DNA from: Paragonimus westermani
Lineage: Eukaryota; Platyhelminthes; Trematoda; Plagiorchiida; Troglotrematidae
Direction of reading: 5' to 3'
NCBI GenBank assembly: GCA_008508345.1
Contig: QNGE01002682.1
Location: forward strand, 10,146-74,145
Length of the DNA stretch: 64,000 nucleotides
Below are positions 48,980 to 60,699 of this stretch, piece after piece. The translations under genes and the position numbers were made by a program. Each line of letters starts with the position of its first letter. Within the stretch, counting starts at the first letter, position 1. Under the pieces are notes generated by a model that saw only the letters and a program-made list of their open reading frames with translations, was not told the origin of the DNA and searched no databases.

Positions 48980-50085
48980 TTTCATCAAAGAACATTACAC
49001 ATATATCGGTTCGTCCATTACCGAACCAGAACATCTCTCATATGAGTGTACTTCGAATGACAGCTCCCTGTTTCAATGCAAAGCTTGCAGGTAATCAGAA
49101 ACCCTGTCAGGACTACTTCTCGCCCACATTTTTGTCGTTAAGCTTGAAAGTCATGTCGTCAGCCTTCTGAATGGATTCTCATTGTACAGGTGATGAACAA
49201 ACTACACAGCTGTATTCCCATGACCCTCTAGAATGAACATCTTCCTACTCTGACATTTCTTGATATCCGTACGGTTAGAAGGCATGATAGCACAATATGA
49301 AGATCACTGTTTCGTAGGAATACGTAGACTAGTCATTACTTGAGTATCAGCGGCTTCGTGCTGATCGTTTATAAAAGTGGTCTACACCGAGCACTATTTG
49401 AGCTGGCTAGATGCATTTGTTCCGCTGTCACGCGAGAAATCGAACTCAGTCACTTACACAATGTCTCCATGGAAAACATCAAGACTTCCCAGTCTATTAG
49501 GAAGTTCAGTCAACCGGCTCGAAAGGAACGAGTGAAGCCAGGGGTTCTCAGATAGGTGGGGGCACTGGATCTTCTCTTCAAAGCGGATGAAGTGAGCCTA
49601 CCAATACAGAGTCGTCTTCAGACAGCTATCAAGCTGGTTCTTTACGCTGTCCAATTAGTTATATCCTACAGAACCGTTCGTACCTTATATCCTCTAGTCA
49701 AAAACCCCGTGCCTTCGTCCGCCGAATCCCACGACACATACGACTACTATTGTGTGGAGTCACCTACACTGCCAGAACCGAGTGCCACCTACAGACTAAA
49801 ATTAGTGAACACGTGCCGAGCTGGGTCAAAAGCCAGATTACGCAGATGATCGATGCCATCTCAATCGTTGACAGCACCACCGCACGAAACTACAAGCTCT
49901 CTGCTTCAACTGTTGCCCGACATTTGTTGTCGACGCACCATCAACCTAACACGGTTAAGCAGTGCAAGGTCGTTCACATGAACACCAACCCGTACCCCCT
50001 TCGATATGCCCGGTCGGCTGACACCAGAAAGAGGAAGTCCATTCTGTGCATTCAAAAAGAACTGGTTGTTACCATCTGATTGTTC
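48980..50085 (+). pseudogene. Penelope-like element relic E (RT core to GIY-YIG C-terminus)
   Basis: Segments appear in PLE order on the plus strand. A pre-palm CTSNDSSLFQCKACR leads to LSGLLLAHIFVVKLES (about 49,107-49,155) and LLNGFSLYR. Two stops then fall where YVDD should be (about 49,185-49,192). After that come FLDIRTVRRHDSTI (near 49,258-49,300) and a thumb GLHRALFELARCICSAVT then ELSHLHN (49,370-49,460). IQSRLQTAIK follows from 49,601. A frame change near 49,752 brings the endonuclease CGVTYTARTECHLQTKISEH then VPSWV (to 49,825). The C-terminal STVARHLLSTHHQ, ILCIQKELVVTI and stop end near 50,080. The GIY-YIG part is the best preserved of the five copies. Confidence 0.85.
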
Positions 50086-51848
50086 TGGCAGTGATGGGTC
50101 TTTGTACCAATAGACGATTAACATTTCATTACAATCTACTTAACGGTTTGGTTGTGATTTGTTAAAATTACTGATCTGTAGTAGACATTCTTAAGGCTGC
50201 GATGAAATCTACTGTGAAGCAGAACGTACAACATAGTTCTTCTGAGTCTGTTTTCCGAAGTTTTCAAGGGGAACTAGTACTTTAGATTTAGGACTGACTT
50301 TCCACAGATATCGCGCTAACCGTAGAATGTCAAATGCACCAAATAAACTTCAGTGAATCTAACGTTGTGCATCACGAATAGATAGACGACTTATGGATGC
50401 ATATGCCTAATTAAAATGAGCTGCTACGGCCGAATGTGTTCCAGACTCATGTTCCGTAAAATGGTGACACATGTACTGTCGGACGACCTGAGAAAAGTTT
50501 GACCAGGATTTCACTCGGACTTACAATCCGTTGCCTGTAACTGGATAACTCAGCAATGTTGACCATGTTCTAGACGTGTGTTTAGGGTTCGATACTATGG
50601 AGTTCACTGACTGCCAACGTCCACCCATGTCCCGGCTACTAAATCTTGGTAAAGCTGACATCTTGTGCATCTGAGTTTAACAAGTTGTTAATTAGACTAC
50701 ATAGATAACGATAAGCGAGATCACAAATAACTCTGTTTGATTCAGTTAGTGGCCGGCTAAACCGGCGATATGAAACTTACCGGACTTGGTTTGTTCTAGT
50801 TACTTGACTTTTTCACAAAAGTACTCCTAGGCTGTGCAACGAACCTCTAGTGGCCACCTTCAGTATACATTCGAGATAACCACCAGGGCTCAGTTGGCAC
50901 GTTCAGGTTATGGAAAAAACCCGTGATCCACTGCGATCATTGCTCGCAAAAGCTTAGTTTGTAGTTGTTTTCTGCTGAACCGTACCTCCCAGAACTATTT
51001 TATCATTGTTGAAAACTGAATTCAACGTTTTTCATGCATTTTTCCGTACAGTATGAAGTCAGTGAAGAGGAAGTTCAATTCCAAAAGTTCGACTTGATGC
51101 TAGCTTAGATCATAAACAGAAATGACAGTAAACACTATTAAATCAGTCCGTCCCCTTTCTCACAATTAAGTGCTACGCCTATCTACCGTTATGTTTTAGG
51201 TGGAGGCATGTTCAGTCTGGGCTAGCAGATCTGCCTCGGTGTGTTGAACGAGACAGTGTCCAGACGACGGCCCTCTGGCACGCATTTTGGGACTACCCAT
51301 TGTGTGCGTGTGTGGTTGTATGCGCAGTAGGCGCTCCATTCTTGTGTACACCTATGTGAGCGTGCGCTTGTCATGAAGGTCACGCCGTCTAGATTTGCTT
51401 CGCGTTGTGACTTTGCCCTGACCGCCAATCCCCTTGTCTGGGTGGCTGAACTGATGACACGATCAGTACAACCAGACTTGGCCCGCACGAATTTGATTTC
51501 AGTCAGCCATGTGTCGATCTACATTTTGCGCCAAAGCAAGAACAGTCTAATCCAAAGCCACAAAGAGGCCTAGATGACAATGAACCGCTTGCATTTTGTC
51601 CAAACTCGATGGGGATAACAGTCAAGTGGCAACTCAAAGAGGTCTATCTCCTCAGATGAATTTGTTGAAATTGTGGGTTCACTCTGAATGAAAACCAAAA
51701 TCCTCTACTACTCATCAATAATCAAAATACCGCACAACAAGCTAGTGATTTCTGTGATTACAATGTGGACAGTTACTGTGTCTCCTCTCAAGGTGATCGA
51801 GCAATCTCTGAACTACTCACATTTGATAATTCGGTCGTGCCTAATTTG
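50086..51848. other. No recognised gene
   Basis: No known domain is visible. At 51,222-51,573 both strands are open for 66-88 codons in overlapping frames, with relatively high GC. That is common in repeats and is not evidence of a gene by itself. Confidence 0.45.
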
Positions 51849-51985
51849 AGGTCAATGGCGAAATGGTCAACACGGTTGCCTCATGAAAGCGTGGTCGGAG
51901 TTCTAGTCCCGGCCGTGACAAGGATATGCACTGCTTACTAACTCTAATGAGAGTGAAACTTGAGTCTAGTGCTTCTCTTCGAAAG
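51849..51985 (+). repeat. tRNA-derived SINE, copy 2 (plus strand)
   Basis: Counterpart of the minus-strand copy at 28,008-28,143. The A-box region here is GGTCAATGGCGAAATGGTC and the B-box region is GGAGTTCTAGTCCC (51,897-51,910). The non-tRNA part shares ATATGCACTGCT, GAGAGTGAAAC and GTGCTTCTCT with copy 1. The B-box has lost the usual TTCGA core, so this copy is probably not transcribed. Ends are approximate. Confidence 0.65.
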
Positions 51986-54900
51986 AAGCTGACCGGCAAG
52001 TCTGTGTGAACGCGAACGCTGCGATCAAGTGTGAGCGATTTTCAACTTGAGAGTGACAGTAACTAAAGAAGTCGACAACTGCCGAACTAGCAGACCGAAT
52101 CACTGTTTATCTGACGACTCGTTGAGAGGTTGGCGACCTTGGTGAACGACTAACTCATTGCGTGGCTTAGTGCTGACTGAATGGTTGACTGGTCATAATT
52201 TTTTGAAGAAATCCCTGTCATTTTCTCAAATTTTGTTTGAAGCTCGTTATCAGACTTTCGGACATTAAACAGGCGTAATACCCTTTTGGGGTCACACCTC
52301 TCAGGAAATCTCGAGGCTCGGAGTAGTCAACGTGATTGGATGATATGTATCACCTTATAGAACCCATGAAAAAGGGCGATTAAATAAATAATGAATTGCT
52401 TGTGTACGAACATGCAGAAACCAGACAGAAGCACTAGTAGCAACGCCAGTGACGCAGATTTTTCATCTCAGTATCAGTTGGAAACTAAACATGGTTTTAG
52501 GTAGTCAACCAATGTTTGTTACTGGTATGGCTTAATGACGGGATTGTTGTCTGATTCTGATCTTGTATAAATGCTTTGCAGAATCAATCACAGCACATGT
52601 GTTCGATAATCAGCATTGCATGACATGCATCCTAATGAGGTGGGATACGGATAGGATACTCTATGAAAATATCCCCGTCTGCTTATATTTTCCGTTACAG
52701 TGGGGGAGAAGTATTTATAAGGCTTCTCTTGGAATGGCTGTTTGATCGAACATTAGGTCATATTGTTTGGGTAGATGAATGGAGACAAGTGATGTGGTAT
52801 AGTACGGACGTACAGTCCGTTTTGGCTTATCTGAAGCTTCCTGTATTCCCTGGATTAAAATTTTGCTAACAGAGATGAGCTTTTTACCTGCATACTACAC
52901 GGTCTTTATCTCTGGTTAGCCAAACAAGGAAGTTAACTTTTCATAATCTTAAATAGTGATCGTGATATAAAAACCGTCCCCCACCTTACATCATACTATT
53001 CTGGCGAGACTTCTTAGCTTGTAATGACTGCGTTGTTCTTTGAATTTATGGACCACTTACTTGTCTAGATAGAGGCATTTAGGTCGAGTGTTCTAAGCTT
53101 CTTGGGTAGCACCGTCAACCGTGACATGTATAAGTGGACGCTGTAAGGAAAGCGGTAAGCAGGTTAGCTGCGCAGGTAGACAATACACCGGGTTGCTGTG
53201 CTCTGTTGTTCGACCAGCAGAACATTAATAAGACCACTCGGATGTTCACCGATTTTCAAACACCTCAGACATAAGCGATGCACAGAAATCGCTTCAAGTG
53301 TTCACCAACTGCTGTCAAGGCAACGATTCACACCGTATAGCCTGGTTCATGTGAGGTCAGGTGTTCCGCGGGTGACTTAGGTTAGCAACGAGTATAACCC
53401 GTGGACTGGGCGATTACTGATGACCTCAGATTCAATTGGTGTGTTTTTCGGTGACCTGCACTCTCATCCACCCGTTGATGGCACACGCGTTCATCAACTA
53501 CACAAATATTCGACTGTCGTAGATGTTGACCCGCAGGACAGTTTCATTCTCTGAATGACCTGAAGTATTGACTCACTCGAGCGCACTCGTAGGTGTGTCT
53601 ACCAAATCGTTTCTAAGTGTGACCAGTCAGTAAATACTTCTACTGATGTTGGACAGACGACGTTCAAGTTAGGCCAGCAAGATGAATCACAAGCAGACTA
53701 GCAACAACCAGGCTTCTTCACATAGTCACAGAAGAAGGTGCAATATCAATACAACCTGAAAGTTACCATCTTGATTAAGATCTGGTTGCTGTTGTTGCTG
53801 GTGGTATGTAGGCATTTTACGCATTTATATCACTCGAACGCCAGTCTCTTAGAACCAACCTTACAGTTTCCGACTTGATTAAAACCGGGGGTATTCGCGT
53901 ATATTCAAGACAAGGGTTGGATTGTGCGTGTTACTACAGTCGCATCCAGAATAGACGAACGACCCGGATTGGAGATTGTGTGAGACGGATCAGCATCAAT
54001 CTGTGACGGAGACAGGCCTCTGCAGCCGGAACGTCTGACCGAGCGCAGAGATGATGGTGATGATGAAAGAGGTCTCGTCATTTCGGATACCAGCACATTT
54101 AGGAATACTAAGAGTGAACAGGGTCAAACCTATCAGATAGAACGGTAAATAAAAGGCTCCCGTAAACGTTCAAGAAAACGGCATAATAAACAGGCCGCAC
54201 GCACTAGTCTATCGTTCTGGTCATTAACGTTTGTGTCTACATCCACCGAGCCCCTAAGATTGAACCAAGTACACGGTAGAAAACTTATCTGAAAACAGAG
54301 GGGCGGTCTCAGTTCATCGAAAGTATATCCCAATTCTACTCTGCCTTGTTTAATAAAAACAGGGTACGAAAATTGAGGTAAAAGTTGGTTCAGAAGATAT
54401 TCCAGGTGTCCACCCTCATTTTGGCTGTTTATAACCTTGTACTTGTTTCGCCAGACATCCATAGATAGTAAATTGTCGGGCACAATGTTTGGTGGAGCCT
54501 GGTGATGTAGCAAAACAGAGCTTACATAATGCTGTCAAAGACATCATTGGAGTAGACCTACTGATCTGTGGGAACAGTTCGGCACATTAATGCGGTCGTC
54601 TGGCAATTTTTACAGGGTGGTAAGGGTGGCAGGTACAGAACAACAATTACTAAATACTTTCTGCAATAGATGATGGTGGTCTGTATGTTGTAATTCCATT
54701 AAGTGAGGACCTCAGAGAGACAGCCCCTGTGATTCGACCACGCATCACAGTACTGGCTCTAAATCGATTCGTTTCCACCCAGCAAGACCAAGTTCTTTTC
54801 CCTCACAGTTTTACTCCTCGAAGTATGCTGTTTAGTTAGCGTGACATAGCCAACCGGATCTTGCTGCAGACAATCCCAACTGCCGCCTATCATTTATAAC

Positions 54901-56155
54901 ACAATGTCGTTAGTCGTATTTGAGCAATGGACAAATCTGTCGTCCTTTTAAGTTACAAACCCGAGATCAGTAACTGACTGTGAAAGTCAGTTGTTCTCCA
55001 TCCTGATAATTTGACCTGTAGCCTATAAATGTGCGGTGCTCAGCCAAGTTTTTGCTTAATCGCTTCAGTCCGTAATTCATTCCTGACAAATTTATTACTC
55101 CCTACATAGTGCCCGAGAGAAAACATGCAACCACAGTACCAAGGTCACCGATCCGTATTAGTTGGCATGCTACTGTAACCTCAGGTTTGGGCTCGTTCCC
55201 TGTCCCATAATGCAGTGCAGGCACACGGTATACTAAAGCTGATATATGGTGCAGACTTAAAACGAACCAAAGGACATTTATACTTCATGAACTACGCACA
55301 ACAGTTTGATAAGACAGTACAACACGTTGAAAATCCCAGGAGTTCGCCCACCAGTTTGATGTCCGTAAGACAGAGGTGTAAATTATCAGATAAATGAGGG
55401 CAAATTAAAAACGCTATGTAGAAGAGAGTTGATGTAGAGGGCGGAGGTGAATTGTATGAACAGGTCTTCAAGCTAAGTGTAAAATTACATAAGACTACTC
55501 ATCCAGTGCTGTATTGGAGGTAATACGGTAAACATAGTAATTGATCCATTTTCTCTCAACAAGAACCCTTCGTGAACCAGACGTTAAATGTAGTGTCATT
55601 CGTATGATCATCAAAGAGAGAACAGCAATCTAGGTAAGCATGAAACTCGGCCAACAGAGATTAAGGACTGAGTGTTTGTTGACGGCTGCGCAACCATCGT
55701 TCTAACTAGTCAGTTTGCTTGACTGTGGGCGAAGGGAGATTAGGTGACAGCAAACACCTCTTCTGGACCAGTGTTCAGGGATGCGAGTTCGTATACTACT
55801 GACCTCAATGACGTTCCATATTCGACAACTCACCACCTTGCGTCGATTTGTTGACACTCATCAGACCATTGGATAAGTCTTTTTTACTGATAAAATTACT
55901 GGAGTTGTTCAGTTGAGCAATATCCACGCTTGGAACGGTTTTAATCACACCACTGTTCAACCACGTAGGACAATGTTCACGCATTTTGTCAGACAGTGTG
56001 AACAGAGTGGAATGCTTGATACTGGATACTTAGAAAATCCGGTTGCAGAACGCGGCGCTGGGTTTTGCATTTATGACGTCATAACGGTGACTGAACAGGA
56101 GTTCACACCCCCAAAGACGAACCTCCATGTTTTAAAACCAACTATGGTGTGCAGT
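51986..56155. other. No recognised gene
   Basis: Nothing recognisable is visible. The longest open frame is 54,133-54,513 minus (126 codons), with no domain I know. 55,913-56,245 plus (110 codons) overlaps the start of the dispersed repeat copy. All are within chance length. Confidence 0.5.
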
Positions 56156-56440
56156 CATTTGTTTGCTCGTATCCAGCATCCCACATTGGTCGTACTACAT
56201 GTCGATTATCCAATGGAGTACCAGAACTTTGCTCTGCGTGGATGAACAACAGTGTTTTGATTAAAGTGGTTTGAAGCACGATTATTACTCATCTGAATGA
56301 CTCCAACCGTTCCAATTGTCTGTCGAATGCCAAGAAACCCACCAAAAATGGTGAGTTGTTGAATGTGAAACGTCGTCGAGGTCAGTAATATCAGACCCCA
56401 AATCTCGGACCACTGGCCCAGAAAAGGCGCTTGCAGATAT
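56156..56440. repeat. Unclassified dispersed repeat, copy 2
   Basis: Aligns to 517-800. The first 114 bases have the same spacing without gaps: the word GCGTGGATGAA falls 80 bases from the start in both copies (597 and 56,236). Similarity then continues more weakly to about 56,435. It lies about 230 bases from the 3' edge of the LINE relic, so it might be a separate element or LINE-associated sequence. The minus-strand frame 56,206-56,469 is open for 87 codons. No family recognised. Confidence 0.6.
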
Positions 56441-56669
56441 CTAACCTCCCTTGGCCCACAGTCGATCAAATTTACGATCTAGAACAGTGTCATTCCTCGA
56501 TCAATCCACCAACCTTAATGCCTGATCTTCTCACTCATATAAGCTCTCATGCTTTCTGTGTCGCAACTAGCCTGATTAACAGGTGGAGAAATGCATTTAC
56601 GTGTTTGAGAGGTAATGGAGAATTCCCACAATAACGGAAATAAACGATACACACAAAGACTAACAACAT

Positions 56670-58005
56670 GAGGGTCAATGACTTATTCTTCGCCATATCA
56701 GATGGTGTCTTCTACCAAGAGTGTTCATTTTCCTTCAGATCTTATTCAGGAAGCCGTGAGCATACTAGTGAGACAAGCTTCACAGTGAGTGCATCCAGAT
56801 ACTATCAGGTGGCCTCTTCCAGCCTAAAGCACCACTCACAAACAAGTCGCGTTTCGGCAAGATATTGTGAAGCCATCGAAGCCTATGAGACGAGATCAGT
56901 GTGATCAAGAGTCGACGGAGTCTATCTGTCTCGAAGACACATCGGCGAACTTCTTCACTGTCGACATGATGTTCCCACCATACGTTGCTAATGCTCCCAG
57001 AACAATGATGGTCGAAAACAGATATTCTGTGAACATTCTCCACCCGAGCTGATCACATTTCGGACCCGTACAATAGGAGTGCTCCAACGGTGACATCGTA
57101 CACTCGGCCTTCCACAGAGAAAATGTGATAATGCCGACGCCACAATAGTGTAAGTTGGCAAACCCCATCCGAGCTTTGGCTACATGGTTTACGATATCAT
57201 CGCACTTTCCACCAACGCTGATACAGTTTCCAAGGTGCACGGACATCTCGGTCATCTCTAACGGCCCATCACCAGTTGTGAGATTAGATGCAGAGTCCTG
57301 CCAATCTTGTAGCAACACCTTACACTTATTAGGGGAAAAGACCATACCAAACTGACGAACTGAAGCCTCTATCCTTTCTAAGCTCTTCTGGACTGCCTGA
57401 GACTCCTCAAGGACTTAAGTGATGTCTGCATATTCTATATCTCGAAGTTGAGTGCCTGAAAGCAGTTCATATAATCATATCCACAGTGTGTCAAGGCATA
57501 TTCCAGAATCTAGCATACTGCAAAGCTGAACGGAAAGGTGGAGAATGGATCACCTGGTTACGTCAAGTGAGAGGCTAAATGCTGTCTCTACGCTTCCATA
57601 AGCCTAACCAGATCCAAGATCTGATAGCAAATTGTTTCCAGGATGTTCACGCAATTCTGAAGTACAACATTCCACGATGGAAAGTTCCACGGTGCAGTTC
57701 TGTCAGCTAAGTCAAACACTCTTCTGATGTCCAAAAATACAACTGTTGGCCTTCAGTATGAGTCTGATAAGGTTCGACGATTTGATAAGTGTACCCATGG
57801 CCATGGAGAAACCCAGCTTGGTCCTCGCGGATATGCCGTTAACATATTTCGCTCAGCCTACGAGGTGTAACGATTGTAAACAAATTCGACGCAATAGAAA
57901 TGATGACAACTATTCCATGATTTGCACCTGAAGTGTCTAAGCCCTTTTTGAGAGCAGTGAAGTTGGTCAAACTCCAGTCATCTGAATACGTCATAAAACA
58001 AGTCC
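56670..58005 (-). pseudogene. LINE (non-LTR) reverse transcriptase relic
   Basis: On the minus strand, from high to low coordinate, the RT reads ALKKGLDTSGANHGIVVI then SIASNLF (about 57,880-57,960) and RHIREDQAGF (about 57,815-57,845), motifs of the fingers. A disrupted palm follows (about 57,430-57,810). The catalytic box is LRDIEYADIT (YADI at 57,421-57,432, normally YADD), followed by TAA. Next come FGMVFSPNKCKVLLQDWQDS (open 57,345 downward), GNCISVGG and SKARMGF-like ARMGFANL. The C-terminal part reads ISVFDHHCSGSI and HRLRWLHNIL (about 56,880-57,030). No endonuclease domain is visible upstream, so the copy is 5'-truncated. Several frameshifts, stops and the lost catalytic aspartate make it inactive. 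I do not commit to a LINE clade. Confidence 0.85.
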
Positions 58006-59843
58006 TGTTCACTATTGTGTTATTCTTATGCATTCAAAAGTATTTTCGAACGAGTTAACCACTCCGTGATTGAGATAGTTAGCAAACAGAAAGAGAAATT
58101 TAACTCGGATGTGACAATCAGGCGTGTAGCAAACACTTCCACAGGTAATCAGTTGCTAGCAATGACATTACTCGTCCGAATGGACAAACTGATGAGAGAT
58201 TGTGGCAAGAACTGTTGTGTGTTGCACGATGCCGCTATCGTGCAGTATGGCACGAGTCGAAAACTCATAATCTAAAGGGCGGTTCCTGGTGCCAGGAAAC
58301 TCAGGAGATAAGAATGACGATTAAACACGTGTACATGCTTTGTGTTGGGCATGCCCATAGAAAGAGCAGCGATGCACTGCTGCCACTAAATGTGAGTACA
58401 TGTCAGACGTGCAAATTCGTGTTGTGCCATGCGACTAACTGACAAAGCTCTGGCAAAGACAAGCCTCTAGTCCACTGCGTTTTTCGAGAGGAGCTAACTA
58501 AGAAACATATCTTAACACGAAATCAGATGAGAATGATGTTCAATTTGTAACTATACAAATGTCAAACAAGTTGTGAACTCTGACCCCTTAGCCGAACAGT
58601 CTCCGAAGGAAAAAGCTGGCCAAGAATGACAGATTGTTTTTACTCAACCTTGGTCGTCGTTCAGCTTTTGTTCAAAATCGATTAGGGATTTCTGGAATGG
58701 TAAGCCGTATTCTGTATACGTGCAAAACCATCAAGATGTCGCGCACTTAGTTAACGTGCCCACAACATCATAGGGGTGATCTGAGCGGCACTAAACAATT
58801 TCAGTTACTTAGGAAAACAGTAGTGAATGTGCAACAGTCATGTTGTGTTTTGTTTTGCTTGTTCGTTAGTACTTCCAATAACCTTGATTCATCAAGGTTG
58901 GTTGTTTAGGTCTTGCGTGCGCTCAAGCAAGCTGTTTTCATCACCATCTATCACAAGCACACTCGACGTAGCAGCTGATCGATATTCTGGTTGGCCGGCG
59001 TTCGTCGACTCCAGTTCCGCCCGTTATACCTTGAGCATGAGCTTTGCTTAATTGCATTTTCTGCAGTCAGGAAACCACTCCGTTCAAATCATACTTCACA
59101 TTGCCCATTATTTGCAGAAATTCTGTACGAATACAAAGCTACCATGATGAAATCGAACAGGTTGTTGTGATAAGGTTTATTGAGAGAATGCTGTAACAAC
59201 AGCGGCAGTACCGTTTTGATCAATGGATCCCACATCAATAAACGATTGCAGTAAAGTGATATTTGATCCAACTGAACACCAGCGTTTGACAATATCCTCT
59301 TTATTGCAAAGCATCAGCAACAAATGAACGGGCCACACGAAAAATTATTATTCGAAATTTTAACGGAGCTTCTGTAGAGAACGAACTCGAGACTAATGCT
59401 AAGTAATGAACTAGTACTCTTGTAGACATCAGTATACACAAAGTAATCGGTAAGGCGATGTGAAACAGTGCATCACCAACCATACTATGGTCCGCCGCAC
59501 TGGGTATCACGAACGACTGCGCTGATTGACAGCTGCTGGACCAACAACATCAGAGCAATCAGGACACTCAAGGTCGTTTGTGGTCGTGCTGCTATGGTTG
59601 GTGAACCTGAAGCTAGAACATGTTGTAGTCTTCAAACGGCTCTTCTTGTTGCTTAAATCATCATATCGTTCGTTCTCGAAAATTAATTATTGCATAAAGA
59701 TGGGTAAAATTGTGGCGTCAAAACCACATGACCACCACTAGTTGTTACGGTGCCCCCGGAATGATGTACTAGACATATGTCTGGTAATTATGAAACGGTT
59801 CCCCTCTACTGTTCTGTATTAGCTTTCCTGCATATAAACTGAG
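58006..59843. other. No recognised gene; insertion site of the BEL element
   Basis: No known domain or RNA gene is visible. The five bases before the BEL 5' LTR are CTGAG (59,839-59,843). This would be the left target-site duplication, but its partner lies beyond the window. Confidence 0.5.
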
Positions 59844-60347
59844 TGTATCGAGTTTTTGAACTACAATCATGTGAAAATCTGACCCAACCCAATTCCCCTA
59901 AATATTCATCCCTCTGCATTCAACCTCCCCTGTTTCTGGACGTCAATTGGACCTTGACCTAGACGAGTTTGTTTTGTCACGTCAATTTGATGGTTGTGCG
60001 AATAGCCAGTTGTCGGTCATTGCACTTTACTTGGATGGTGAGTACACCCCCTTCTTGGGAGCTCGGTTCATCCCCATTGTTTTGAACCTGTTGACTGCTC
60101 GGAAGAGCTCTTTTGGGTATGAATGCCTTATTATGTGATTATAGTTCATATTTAGCCCGTTCAGCAGCTAAGTGTAATCCACTCCCTGAAAACGATCCGT
60201 CGATCGAAACTGTTGAGGTTGTTTAAATATTCAATTTGATAATTTGTTCAATAGTACCGTGGCATTACGATCCGATCTTGTTTTGAATATTTGGGATCGT
60301 CGGTTTATCGCTACGCGTTGCTCAACGTCTTCGTGGAAGATCGTACA
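59844..60347 (+). repeat. 5' LTR of the Pao/BEL element
   Basis: Starts TGTATCGA and ends CGTACA, 504 bp. It is co-linear without indels with the solo LTR at 45,660-46,163, which shows both termini independently through its target duplication. About 16 substitutions separate the two by eye. The bases right after the LTR (60,348 onward, GTACTCAACAGTG) do not begin with the TGG expected of a tRNA primer binding site. Promoter and polyadenylation signals were not identified with confidence. Confidence 0.93.
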
Positions 60348-60386
60348 GTACTCAACAGTGATCCTCAGTCCGCTAAACCCCTGATA

Positions 60387-60608
60387 ATGTCTAACAATGT
60401 CAAGAAACAACCCATTCTGGATGGTCAGTCGAATTCAGTCGAGCAAGTCAAAGGTGTTATTGATTCTTTCTCATGCTCTGGTTCCCGTGTTAGTTGTAAT
60501 AGCCGTGTTCAGGCCGGATCTGCATTGTTAAGGGCTGAACTGAAAGAAAGGCAGCTTAAGGCAGAAGTTGAATTACAGATGGTTTTGTTGCGAACTAGTC
60601 AGAACTAG
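60387..60608 (+). pseudogene. BEL gag, N-terminal piece
   Basis: The first ATG that makes sense after the LTR is at 60,387. The frame is open upstream into the LTR, but that part is LTR sequence. The 73-residue piece ends in a charged, probably coiled-coil segment (AELKERQLKAEVELQ), typical of the N-terminus of Pao/BEL gag. A stop at 60,606-60,608 interrupts it. The coiled coil continues in another frame as ELEEARLNAMLADEDD (from 60,602) and then shifts again near 60,700. Two frameshifts therefore separate this piece from the main gag frame. Confidence 0.8.
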
Positions 60609-60699
60609 AGGAGGCTAGGCTAAACGCTATGCTAGCTGACGAAGATGATATCTGTGATGAGCATGTGGAGACAAAAACAATGATGGTGGAGGTGAGCGG

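Noticed and set aside
56905..57355. Plus-strand frame 57,155-57,355 overlapping the LINE relic
   Set aside because: It is the antisense shadow of the minus-strand LINE reverse transcriptase.
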